A stretch of DNA of 64,000 bases from assembly GCA_947252755.1 (NCBI GenBank), contig CAMXWV010000006.1, positions 62,001-126,000 on the forward strand. Reading direction: 5' to 3'. Positions 41,807 through 50,125 of the stretch are shown here, piece by piece; positions within the stretch are counted from its first letter, which is position 1; the number at the start of each line of letters is the position of its first letter. Source of the stretch: an uncultured Dermabacter sp. (GTDB lineage: Bacteria > Actinomycetota > Actinomycetes > Actinomycetales > Dermabacteraceae). The notes below the pieces were generated by a model. That model made no database searches. It saw only the letters and a program-made list of their open reading frames with translations, and was not told where the DNA came from. A program made the position numbers and the translations under genes.

Positions 41807-42934
41807 TCAGTTCTCGCGGGAGTAGAAGGGAGGCTGCACGATGGTGGCCGGCAGCGATTTGCCGCGCACATCGATGTTCAGCTCGGTACCGACCTCCGAG
41901 AACTCCGGCTTCACGTAGCCCAGAGCGATCGGGTATCCGAGGGTCGGGGACAGCGCTCCGGAGCTCACGTGGCCCACCTCGTTGCCATCGGCATCGGTGA
42001 TCGGGTACCCGGAGCGACCGGCGCGACGGCCCTCAGCTTTCAAACCGACGAGCACGGGCAGATCGGAGAAGCTCTTGCCCTCCAGAGCCGAACGGCCCAC
42101 GAAGTCCTCCTTGGACTTGAAGGCGACGACGCGTGCCATGCCAGCCTGGGCTGGGAAGATCTCCGTGGACAGCTCATTGCCGTACAGGGGCATCCCTGCC
42201 TCCAGGCGCAGCGAATCGCGGCAGGCGAGCCCGCACGGAAGCGCACGGTCGCCGGCCACCTCGACAGTAGCGTTCCACAGGTCAACAGCGTGCTCGTTCG
42301 GCACGTACAGCTCGAAGCCGTCCTCACCGGTGTAGCCGGTGCGGGCTACGAGCAGGCGGCTGCCCTTGTAGGTGCCTTCCAGAACGCGGTAGTACTTGAG
42401 CTCGGCAAGCTCCTCGGCGTTCAGCTCAACATCACCCACGGAGGCCAGCTCGGCCAACACCTCAGCGGACTTCGGGCCCTGCACCGCGACCAGGGCGATG
42501 TCCAGCGAGCGGTCCTCGACGGTGCAGTCGAAGCCTTCGGCGCGCTCCTTGAAGAGCTTCGCCGCAACGAGGCGGTTACCCGCGTTCGGAACGGTCATGA
42601 ACTCCTCATCACCGAGCCGGTAGACGATGAGGTCATCAACGATGGTGCCCTCTTCGTTGAGCAGCAGGGTGTACTTCGCGCGCCCGTTCTGCATCGTGGA
42701 GAGCTTGCCGGCGAGGGCGTAGTCGAGTGCTTCGCCCGCCTGCGGTCCGGTGAAGAACACCTCCCCCATATGGGAGAGGTCGAAGAGTCCGACGGAGTCG
42801 CGGACCGCAGCGTGCTCGGCTTTGTCCGAGGTGTAGCGGACCGGCATATTCCAGCCGGCAAAGTCGGTGAACGAAGCGCCAAGCTTCTCGTGCACTGCCT
42901 CCAGGGGCGTGCTCAGAAGATCTCCAGCGGACAT
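41807..42934 (-). CDS. gcvT: Aminomethyltransferase, T-protein
   Basis: 375 residues. It moves the one-carbon unit from lipoyl-GcvH to tetrahydrofolate. Typical features are FAGWNMPVRY, DLSHMGEVFFTGP, GLACRDSLRLEAGMPLYGNEL and the C-terminal GYPIALGYVKPEFSEVG. AGGAG six bases before the ATG. It leads the operon. I found no recognisable glycine riboswitch in the 160 bases upstream. Confidence 0.95.
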   Translation of the reverse strand: MSAGDLLSTPLEAVHEKLGASFTDFAGWNMPVRYTSDKAEHAAVRDSVGLFDLSHMGEVFFTGPQAGEALDYALAGKLSTMQNGRAKYTLLLNEEGTIVDDLIVYRLGDEEFMTVPNAGNRLVAAKLFKERAEGFDCTVEDRSLDIALVAVQGPKSAEVLAELASVGDVELNAEELAELKYYRVLEGTYKGSRLLVARTGYTGEDGFELYVPNEHAVDLWNATVEVAGDRALPCGLACRDSLRLEAGMPLYGNELSTEIFPAQAGMARVVAFKSKEDFVGRSALEGKSFSDLPVLVGLKAEGRRAGRSGYPITDADGNEVGHVSSGALSPTLGYPIALGYVKPEFSEVGTELNIDVRGKSLPATIVQPPFYSREN

Positions 42935-43100
42935 TTAGACTCCTAGCTCTGCGCGGTGCGCAGTCAACCTGTTGATAGTCCCGCCCATGGCCGGCTCCGA
43001 CTCTGCGGAGAGTCTTCAGCAGCACGGCCTCGGGCTGCGCGATCAGACTACAGGTCCAACCTGGATCGCGGAGATCCGGCCATCGCGTAAGGTGATCGAC

Positions 43101-43649
43101 GTGGCACGTGAACGGGCAGTTGGATGGCCTGTGCGGTTGAGAACCGACAGACTTCTCATCCGCGAGCCCATGGAGAAGGACCGTTCCACAGTGATCGAGA
43201 TCCTCACCCACCCGGACACCCGCGCCTATGTGGGCGGCGCGGTGGACTATGCCTCCCGTCAGGCGTTGGAGCTTTCACCGTTGGGGCTCACCTGGGGCAG
43301 CTGGGCGATCTGCCGCGCAGAGGATGACCAGATGCTCGGATCGATCAGCCTCGGCTATGACCGCGGTGAACTGGAGCTGGTCTACGCCCTGCTTCCCGAG
43401 CATGTGGGCCACGGGTACGCACGCGAGGCCTGCCGCGCAGTGATCGACTGGGCCTCGGAGAGTCTTGACGCCCCGATGCTGATCGCGGTCACACCGCACA
43501 GCAATCGGCGCAGCTACTCCCTGCTCACCCATTTAGGGTTCACCAAGCGCCGCGGCTTCGAGGAGTTCGGGCAGCAGCAGCTGCTCATGGAGCTGCCGCT
43601 GCGCGCCGAGGCCCAGCCGGCTGATCCCAGCCCCACCCCCGCCGACTGA
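43101..43649 (+). CDS. GNAT-family N-acetyltransferase
   Basis: 182 residues. LRTDRLLIREPMEKD starts a RimJ-type GNAT fold; acetyl-CoA-binding motif A is PEHVGHGYAREACRAVI, followed by NRRSYSLLTHLGFTKR. Substrate unknown; it could modify a protein N-terminus or small molecule. I chose GTG at 43101 with AAGGTG six bases before; the frame stays open to an ATG at 42972 but that part has no family sequence. Confidence 0.82.
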   Translation: MARERAVGWPVRLRTDRLLIREPMEKDRSTVIEILTHPDTRAYVGGAVDYASRQALELSPLGLTWGSWAICRAEDDQMLGSISLGYDRGELELVYALLPEHVGHGYAREACRAVIDWASESLDAPMLIAVTPHSNRRSYSLLTHLGFTKRRGFEEFGQQQLLMELPLRAEAQPADPSPTPAD

Positions 43650-43710
43650 TCCGCTGCGGCGAGGGCTCCCCTGCCTCCTCGACCCAAAGCCGCTCTCAGC
43701 CGATCTGACC

Positions 43711-44502
43711 TCAGCCGAATGGATCTAAGAATGGATTGCGGTTCTCGCGCTGGCGCAGCTGCGCCCACTCCGCCAGCACCTCGTGCGCATCCGCTTCGAT
43801 GACGTGATCGAAGATTCCGGCAAGGTGCTCGCGGTCGGCGTACGGGTCGATGCAGACGGTGGTGGCGCCCGCTCGTCGCGCGGCGGGGGCGAGCAGCGAT
43901 GCCGGCGCCACCGTGTTCGAGGTTCCCACCGCGATGAACAGGTCGCAGTTCTGGGTGGCCCGATCAGCGGCGTGGAGTGCGTCGGCCGGGAGCTGTTCAC
44001 CGAACAGGACGATGGCGGGGCGCACGGCGGCGCCGCAGTTCGGGCAGGCGGCGGGAGCGCCATAGTGCATCGGCGTGTCCACGGGATGCTGCTCGCTGCC
44101 GCGGAGGTCAAGGCGCATGCTCCAGTCACACTGGCGGCCGACGCATTCTGCGCGCGCAGCGGAACCGTGCAGCTCGGCGACGGCCTGGGAGCCCGCCTGC
44201 TGATGCAGCTCATCCACATTCTGAGTCAGCACGGTGGCCTCCATAGCGGCGATGGCGCGGTGCCCTCGAGTGGGGCCGGCGGCAACTGCCTGCGTGAACA
44301 CTCCTCCCCAGACCCGCCACAGAACCGGAAGGCTCTCCGGCAGCCGATCCGCTTGCATCGCCGCCTCGAGATCAGGGTCACGATCCCAGATGCCGCCGGG
44401 GCCGCGGAAGGTGGCGAGCCCTGCAGCAGCGCTGAGGCCCGCCCCGGACAGCACGGTGATTCGGCGGTGGTGGGGTCGCGGCTCGAAGCGTCGGGTGGAC
44501 AT
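43711..44502 (-). CDS. Sir2-family NAD-dependent protein deacylase
   Basis: About 263 residues. GAGLSAAAGLATFRGPGG at 20-37 binds NAD; TQNVDELHQQAG and LHGS supply the catalytic His; four zinc cysteines are in CVGRQC and CPNC; FGEQLP and AVGTSNTV complete the set. It probably removes acyl groups from lysines, with AcsA (19.5 kb) a possible target by analogy with known CobB-AcsA pairs. ATG 44502 or 44511; TAGCAT lies seven bases before 44502. Confidence 0.9.
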   Translation of the reverse strand: MSTRRFEPRPHHRRITVLSGAGLSAAAGLATFRGPGGIWDRDPDLEAAMQADRLPESLPVLWRVWGGVFTQAVAAGPTRGHRAIAAMEATVLTQNVDELHQQAGSQAVAELHGSAARAECVGRQCDWSMRLDLRGSEQHPVDTPMHYGAPAACPNCGAAVRPAIVLFGEQLPADALHAADRATQNCDLFIAVGTSNTVAPASLLAPAARRAGATTVCIDPYADREHLAGIFDHVIEADAHEVLAEWAQLRQRENRNPFLDPFG

Positions 44503-44587
44503 ATCCCCCATGCTAGGCGACCCTGACCGGGCGGAACCCTGTCAGGTGGGGGCGGCTGGAGTCATCCGCGCCCCGGGCACAGCCCGC

Positions 44588-45229
44588 TCAGATGAAGATC
44601 GCAGGGTCGGTGCCGACGGGCTCCGCCTCCACTTGCGGCCCCTTCTTCGCTCGATTAACGGCGGGGATGCCCACTGCGGTGGCTTCGGCGGGCACGTCCT
44701 TGACCACCACGGCGTTCGCGCCGATCTGGGCGCATTCACCGATCGTGATCGGTCCGAGGATGCGCGCACCAGCGCCCACCACCACGCCGTCTGCCAGGGT
44801 TGGGTGGCGCTTCTCCTGGCTGAGGGCGCGCCCGCCCAGGGTCACCCCGTGGTAGAGCATCACGTCATCGCCCACCTCTGCGGTCTCCCCGATCACCACG
44901 CCCATGCCGTGATCGATGAAGAACCGGCGCCCGAGCCTCGCACCCGGATGGATCTCCACTCCGGTCAGGGCTCGTGCGCTCTGCGAAAGAGCACGCGCTG
45001 CGAATCGCGTGCGGTCGTTCTGCCAGAGGCGGTGCGAGAGCCGATGCGCCCAGATCGCGTGCAGCCCCGGGTAGAGCAGCAGCGTCTCGAGGTCGCTGCG
45101 CACTGCTGGATCGCCGCGGCGTGCTGCATCGAGGTCTTCACGCAGCACAGCCTTCGCGCCCTTCACCGTCGACGCAACTGCCCGAGCACGGTTCATCAGC
45201 CGTGACAACCGGCCCTCATGCGGCGCCAT
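44588..45229 (-). CDS. cysE: Serine O-acetyltransferase
   Basis: 213 residues. It makes O-acetylserine from serine and acetyl-CoA. The left-handed beta-helix (hexapeptide repeats) runs from [21 protein letters not shown] to [12 protein letters not shown]; the catalytic His is in [18 protein letters not shown]-terminal helical domain is short, as in actinobacteria. Its ATG overlaps the cysK stop by one base, so the two form a cysteine operon. Confidence 0.94.
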   Translation of the reverse strand: MAPHEGRLSRLMNRARAVASTVKGAKAVLREDLDAARRGDPAVRSDLETLLLYPGLHAIWAHRLSHRLWQNDRTRFAARALSQSARALTGVEIHPGARLGRRFFIDHGMGVVIGETAEVGDDVMLYHGVTLGGRALSQEKRHPTLADGVVVGAGARILGPITIGECAQIGANAVVVKDVPAEATAVGIPAVNRAKKGPQVEAEPVGTDPAIFI

Positions 45230-46157
45230 CAGTCCATGTACTCCGCGTACAGGGGCGTGGACAGGTAGCGTTCGCCATAGCTGGGGGCCACCACCACGAT
45301 CAGCTTGCCGGCGAATTCCTCCCGGCTGCCCAGCCCGATCGCGGCTTCGATCGCAGCACCGGTGGAGATTCCCACCAGCAGCCCCTCGGTGCGGGCGGTG
45401 ATGCGGGCGCGCTCCATCGCCGCCTCTCCGCTGATGTCAGCGATCTCGTCATAGACCTCGGCATCGAGCACATCGGGCACGAAGTTCGCCCCGATGCCCT
45501 GGATCGGGTGAGGTCCGGGCTTGCTGCCGGTGAGGATCGCGGACTCTGCCGGCTCCACGCCCATGACGAACACCTCGGGCTTGCGCTCCTTGAGCACCTG
45601 GCCCACACCGGTGATGGTGCCGCCGGTGCCGATGCCGGCAACAAAGGCATCCACCCGGCCGTCGGTGTCCTGCCAGATCTCTTCCGCGGTGGTGCGGCGG
45701 TGCACCCCGGGTTCGCGGGATTCGCAAACTGCCTCACCTGAACAGCGCCGGTCTCTTCAGCGATCTGCTCAGCCTTCTCCACTGCTCCGCGCATTCCCGC
45801 GGCGGCTTCGGTGAGCACGAGCTCGGCGCCGAACGCTCGCAGCAGTGCGCGCTGCTCCTTGGACATCGACTCCGGCATGGTGAGGATGACGCGGTAGCCG
45901 CGGGCGGAGCCGATCATGGCAAGCGCAATGCCGGTATTGCCGGAGGTGGCTTCTACGATGCTGCCGCCGTCGGCGAGCGCGCCGGCCTGTTCAGCGGCTT
46001 CGATCATCGCCAGGCCGATCCGGTCCTTGACCGAGGCCCCCGGGTTCGAGGATTCGATCTTCAGCACAATCTGTGCTCTGACCGTGTCGTGCAGGTGATT
46101 GAGCCGCACCAGCGGGGTGTTGCCGATCAGATCGGAGACGGAGTCGTGGATGCGCAT
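45229..46157 (-). pseudogene. cysK: Cysteine synthase A, one-base frameshift
   Basis: The two parts together give a full O-acetylserine sulfhydrylase: N-terminal DLIGNTPLVRLN, cofactor lysine in NPGASVKDRIGLAM, EATSGNTGIALAM; then, in another frame, [32 protein letters not shown] and GISTGAAI to the normal C-terminus. The break is at 45705-45711, where the coding strand has CCCGGGGTGC; one more G would read Asn-Pro-Gly-Val-His-Arg-Arg and restore the frame. A sequencing error in the G run is as likely as a real mutation. Likely promoter TACAGT at 46204-46209. Confidence 0.88.
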
Positions 46158-46237
46158 AGTCTCTTCTTTCCTTTGGGGTCTCTTAAGTTCTGCTTATGTC
46201 CCCACTGTAGCGCCTTCCGCCTGATCGGCCAGACTAA

Positions 46238-46266
46238 AGGGGCGCCGACACAAAGCCGGCGCCCCT
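46238..46266 (-). terminator. trpS terminator
   Basis: On the minus strand AGGGGCGCCG pairs with CGGCGCCCCT over an eight- to nine-base loop, followed by TTTAGTCT. It lies 33 bases after the trpS stop. Confidence 0.8.
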
Positions 46267-46298
46267 GATCTGAGACTCACCCCTCATCCGCGGAGGCC

Positions 46299-47438
46299 TC
46301 AGTACAGCATTCCCATGTAGTCGCGCACCCGATCCAGAGTCTCAACCGCCTGAGCGCGAGCGCGCTCATTGCCTGCGCGGAGCACATCGAACAGATAGTC
46401 CGGAGCCTTCTCCAGCTCAGCACGACGCTCACGCAGGGGGCGCAGATGCTCGTTGAGGGCTTCGGCGCACATCACCTTGAGAGCGCCGGCTCCCCTGTCC
46501 CCGATCTCCTCCGCAATAGCGCGCGGATCCCCACCGGTGCACTCAGCGGTGATCGTCAGCAGATTCGCCACCTCTGGGCGGGCGTCCGGGTCAAAGGCGA
46601 TCATGCGCTCAGAATCTGTCTTCGCCCGCTTGATCTGCTTCTCCGTCTCCTTCTCGGACATCGTGAGCATGACGGTGTTGCCGCGGGACTTGGACATTTT
46701 GTCCCCATCCAAGCCAAGGATGATCGGTGCTTTGGAGAGGAGCGCGTCGGGCTCGTGGAAGAAGCGCTCACCGCCGGCAAAGCGCTCGTTGAAGCGGCGG
46801 GCGATCACCCGGGTCTGCTCGATATGGGGCAGCTGATCCTTGCCCACCGGCACCAGATTGCCGTGGCAGAACAGGATATCCGCCGCCTGGTGGACCGGGT
46901 AGGTGAGCAGCAGGCCGCCCATCGCGCTGCGCCCTGCAGCGGCCAGCTCGCTCTTCACCGTGGGATTGCGCTCAAGCTCCGGCTGGGACACCAGTGCCAG
47001 GAAAGGCAGCATCAGCTGATTGAGCTCCGGAATCGCCGAGTGGGCGAAGATCGTGGAGCGCTCAGGGTCAATGCCCGCGGCCAGATAGTCCGTCAGCAGC
47101 TGCTGAACGCTGCCGCGCACATCGCCGATCAGGTCACGGTCCGTGATGACCTGCAGGTCCGCCACAATGATCCAGGAGTCCACACCGGCGTTCTGCAGCA
47201 GCACACGGTTGCGCAGCGTGCCGAAATAGTGGCCGATATGAAGGGCACCCGTGGGACGATCGCCGGTGAGCATGCGGAAGGTCGACGGATCCTTCTGGAG
47301 CTGCTGCTCAACCTCCGCATTGCGCCGCAGCGCAGCTGCGTAGGTGCCGCTGGCGATCTGCGGCTGTTGCGGGTCAGACGCAGACTGAAGATCGGTCGGA
47401 GTCTGGGGGTCAGTGGGGTTCTGGGGCGTCTCAGTCAC
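46299..47438 (-). CDS. trpS: Tryptophanyl-tRNA synthetase
   Basis: About 379 residues. It charges tRNA-Trp. The HIGH-type motif is GALHIGHYFGTL and the KMSKS loop is intact (GDKMSKSRGN). The first 55 or so residues precede the usual start (RMLTGDRPTG) and are a low-complexity stretch of Pro, Gln, Thr, Asp and Ser (QNPTDPQTPTDLQSASDPQ). GTG at 47438 sits seven bases after TACGGT and fits a leaderless start; an upstream in-frame ATG would add eleven residues. Confidence 0.93.
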   Translation of the reverse strand: MTETPQNPTDPQTPTDLQSASDPQQPQIASGTYAAALRRNAEVEQQLQKDPSTFRMLTGDRPTGALHIGHYFGTLRNRVLLQNAGVDSWIIVADLQVITDRDLIGDVRGSVQQLLTDYLAAGIDPERSTIFAHSAIPELNQLMLPFLALVSQPELERNPTVKSELAAAGRSAMGGLLLTYPVHQAADILFCHGNLVPVGKDQLPHIEQTRVIARRFNERFAGGERFFHEPDALLSKAPIILGLDGDKMSKSRGNTVMLTMSEKETEKQIKRAKTDSERMIAFDPDARPEVANLLTITAECTGGDPRAIAEEIGDRGAGALKVMCAEALNEHLRPLRERRAELEKAPDYLFDVLRAGNERARAQAVETLDRVRDYMGMLY

Positions 47439-47489
47439 GGCATCTACCGTAGCCGATTCCTCCCCGCGCACCGCCCTCCCCGCCGGGGC

Positions 47490-48506
47490 TCAGCGGCTGA
47501 TCGCCCCGGTGGAGCTGCGTGCCACCAGCTCCGGGCGAACCGTGAACTTCGAGCGGCTGCGGCGGCGGCTGGGGTGCTCGGTGCCCAGCGCATGCCGTAC
47601 CGCTGCACGGGCCATGCTCGGAACCGGCTGTCGGACCGTGGTCAGCGAAGGGCTGACGATCCGCGCCATCGGCACATCGTCATACCCCACCACAGATACA
47701 TCCTCCGGAACCCGCAGCCCCTGGTCGTGAGCGGCGTCCACCGCGCCGAGCGCCATCACATCCGAACCGCACACAATGCCGGTGCAGCCCGCGGCGATCA
47801 GCTCCCCCGCCGCCTGGAACCCGCCGGCAAAGCTGAAATCGGTGAAGGCGGCTGTGAGCACCGGCCCCTCCGCACCGCCCTGACCGTTCAGCTCCGCGGC
47901 GAGCGCCTCGAACCCCGACACCTTCTGCCGTACCGGCCACGTGTGCTCATCGCCCACGGCCAACCCGATCCGCTGATGGCCCAGATTCACCAGGTGCTCC
48001 ACGGCAAGGCGAACAGCGAACGCGTCGTCAGCGGTGATGAAGGCTGCATCCAGGCGGTCAACCTCCCCGTTGACGAGGGCAAGGCGGACCCCGCGCGCGG
48101 CCAGGTCGCGGTAGTGGTCATGGCTTTGAACCGAGTCCGCGTGCATGCCGGAGATCACGATCAGGCCCTCAGCACCCGCCTGCACCAGACGATCGCACAG
48201 CCTCGCCTCATCCTCGGAGCTGCGAGCCCCGGTGCCGACCAGCGCGTCAGCACCGGCTGTGGTGAGTTCGGAGGTGATCGCGTCGATAAAAGCGGGGAAG
48301 ATCGGGTTGTCATGCGCCGGCACCACCACACCCACCAGGGGAACAGCCCCCATGGCGGCATCGCTATAGCGGCCGAGCCGCCGGGCAGCACGCAGCACAC
48401 GCTCTTGGGTGCCGGGGGAGATGCCGCCCTTTCCGGCGAGGACACGGGAGACGGTGGCTTCGCTGACGTGCGCTTCCTGCGCGATATCGATGAGACGGGC
48501 CTTCAT
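47490..48506 (-). CDS. LacI-family regulator of the maltose operon
   Basis: 338 residues. Canonical N-terminal helix-turn-helix LIDIAQEAHVSEATVSRVLAGK at about 4-25, then a hinge and periplasmic-binding-like sensor domain (LVGVVVPAHDNPIFPAFI to VGYDDVPMARI). It diverges from malE and TTGCA inverted repeats lie between them, so it most likely represses the maltose genes and responds to a maltosaccharide (inference from position). AGAGGT five bases before the ATG. Confidence 0.9.
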   Translation of the reverse strand: MKARLIDIAQEAHVSEATVSRVLAGKGGISPGTQERVLRAARRLGRYSDAAMGAVPLVGVVVPAHDNPIFPAFIDAITSELTTAGADALVGTGARSSEDEARLCDRLVQAGAEGLIVISGMHADSVQSHDHYRDLAARGVRLALVNGEVDRLDAAFITADDAFAVRLAVEHLVNLGHQRIGLAVGDEHTWPVRQKVSGFEALAAELNGQGGAEGPVLTAAFTDFSFAGGFQAAGELIAAGCTGIVCGSDVMALGAVDAAHDQGLRVPEDVSVVGYDDVPMARIVSPSLTTVRQPVPSMARAAVRHALGTEHPSRRRSRSKFTVRPELVARSSTGAISR

Positions 48507-48563
48507 CGGGACCTCTTTCCTTCTTGTGCAGCTGAGGCTGTGCTGCAACCCCCTCCCCCAGCA

Positions 48564-48578
48564 TGCAAGATTATTGCA
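48564..48578. promoter_or_regulatory. Candidate LacI-type operator 1
   Basis: TGCAAGATTATTGCA, a five-base inverted repeat around five bases. On the minus strand it overlaps TAATCT (48568-48573), a possible -10 box of the regulator gene. Confidence 0.55.
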
Positions 48579-48594
48579 GGCTCTCTCATCCTTC

Positions 48595-48623
48595 TTGCAT
48601 AACTGTAATCCGCAACATACATT
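48595..48623 (+). promoter_or_regulatory. malE promoter
   Basis: TTGCAT, 17 bases, TACATT: the best sigma-70-type promoter in the window. Transcription would start near 48630, about 60 bases before malE. Confidence 0.65.
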
Positions 48624-48625
48624 GC
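48612..48625. promoter_or_regulatory. Candidate LacI-type operator 2
   Basis: GCAACATACATTGC, inverted GCAA/TTGC arms around six bases, overlapping the malE -10 box. A repressor bound here would block the promoter. Confidence 0.5.
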
Positions 48626-48690
48626 AGGAAAGGGAACATCCCTTCCACCCGGCGCAGCAGTGCGCCGCGCATCACCGTTCAAAGGAGACA

Positions 48691-49983
48691 ATGGTGCTCA
48701 TCCGTCGCAAGTCATTCCTCGCCATGGGCGCCGCAGGCGTCGGCGCAGCTGTCCTCGCCGCCTGCGGAAACAGCGGATCCTCCGGTTCTGGCGGCGCATC
48801 CGACGCCGGCGGCAGCGATGCCGGCGGCGCCGAGGGTGCACCGGCCATCCCCAGCTCCGCCGACCTCGTCATCTGGGCGGATGACCTCAAGGCGAAGTCA
48901 CTGAAGGAACCCGCTGAAAAATGGGGCCAGGCGCAGGGTCTCAACGTTGTGGTGCAAACAGTCGCCAATGACCTCCAGGACGCATTCATCACTGCCAACC
49001 AGGCCGGCAACGGCCCAGACATCGTGCTCGGCGCCCATGACTGGATCGGCAACCTCGTGCAGAACTCCGCGATCTCCCCGGTGCAGCTGCCGGACGGCGC
49101 GGACAAGACCCTGGCACCGATCAGCATCGATGCCGTCACCTATGACTCCCAGACCTACGGCGTGCCTTACGCCGTCGAGTGCCTGGTGCTGTTCGCCAAC
49201 AAGAAGCTGACTGACGTTCCTGAGCCGAAGAGCATCGAGGAGCTGGTGAAGGCGGCGAAGGCCGGCGGCGCTGAGACTCCGCTGTCCCTTCCGATCGGCG
49301 AGGAGGGCGACGCGTACCACATGCAGCCGCTGTACACCTCCGCCGGCGGCTACCTGTTCGGCCGCGGCAGCGATGGCAACCTCGACGCCACCGACCTGGG
49401 CGTGGGCAAGGAAGGCTCGATCGCAGCAGCCGAGAAGATGCAGGAGCTCGGCAAGGAAGGCGTGCTCAAGACCTCCATCACCGGCGACAATGCGATCTCG
49501 CTGTTCACCGACGGCAAGGCCGCGTATCTGGTCTCCGGCCCGTGGGCGCTCAGTGACGTCACCAAGGCCGGCATCGACTACCAGATGTCCGCTATCCCCG
49601 GCTTCGACGGCATGGAGGAGGCGAAGCCGTTCGCAGGCGTCAACGTCTTCTACGTGGCCACCAAGGGCAAGAACGCGGCGTTTGCGAACCAGTTCGTCAA
49701 TGAGATCGCGTCGACGTCGGACATCGTGGAGCAGATGTTCACGTCCAACCAGCTTCCGCCGGTGAACCTCGAGCTGCAGAAGAAGCTCGAAGGTGAGCAC
49801 CCGGACATGGTGAAGATCGCTCAGTTCGCTGAGAAGGCTGATCCGATGCCGGCGCTGCCGCAGATGGCTGCCGTCTGGAAGCCGCTCGGCCAGGCCGAAG
49901 CCAACGTCGTGGCCGGCAAGGGCGATCCGGCAAAGACCATGCAGGACGCCGGCAAGGCGATCGCAGACTCGATCGCCAGCTGA
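48691..49983 (+). CDS. malE: Maltose/maltodextrin ABC transporter, binding lipoprotein
   Basis: About 430 residues. A lipoprotein signal peptide with twin-Arg-like RRKSF start ends in the lipobox LAAC with Cys25, then a Gly/Ser-rich linker. The mature part is a family-1 solute-binding protein (LVIWADDLKAKSL; GPDIVLGAHDWIGNLVQNSAI; GIDYQMSAIPGFDGMEEAKPFAGVNVFYVATKG) as in MalE. AAAGGAG lies three bases before ATG 48691 and six before GTG 48694, so the true start may be one codon later. First gene of the maltose operon. Confidence 0.92.
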   Translation: MVLIRRKSFLAMGAAGVGAAVLAACGNSGSSGSGGASDAGGSDAGGAEGAPAIPSSADLVIWADDLKAKSLKEPAEKWGQAQGLNVVVQTVANDLQDAFITANQAGNGPDIVLGAHDWIGNLVQNSAISPVQLPDGADKTLAPISIDAVTYDSQTYGVPYAVECLVLFANKKLTDVPEPKSIEELVKAAKAGGAETPLSLPIGEEGDAYHMQPLYTSAGGYLFGRGSDGNLDATDLGVGKEGSIAAAEKMQELGKEGVLKTSITGDNAISLFTDGKAAYLVSGPWALSDVTKAGIDYQMSAIPGFDGMEEAKPFAGVNVFYVATKGKNAAFANQFVNEIASTSDIVEQMFTSNQLPPVNLELQKKLEGEHPDMVKIAQFAEKADPMPALPQMAAVWKPLGQAEANVVAGKGDPAKTMQDAGKAIADSIAS

Positions 49984-50125
49984 TCGAACCGGGGCGCAGG
50001 TCGCGAGCGCGACCGGCGCTCCGGCATCCCCGCCGGCAGCGCACACCTCGTGCTCTGCCGGCGCAGCCCCTCACATACTCTCTGGATGCGCCCAGGAGCC
50101 CCACCGGCCCGGAAAGACCGCAGTC

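Noticed and set aside
42935..43100. Possible glycine riboswitch upstream of gcvT
   Set aside because: I looked on the minus strand for the conserved tandem aptamer core and found only a small GACTCT/AGAGTC hairpin; no recognisable aptamer.
45300..45704. Frameshifted tail of cysK read as a longer separate protein
   Set aside because: The out-of-frame tail is Pro/Ser/Arg-rich nonsense; the conserved cysK end lies in the other frame.
46446..48602. 718-codon plus-strand frame across trpS and the LacI gene
   Set aside because: Spans two real genes and their intergenic region; no motif.
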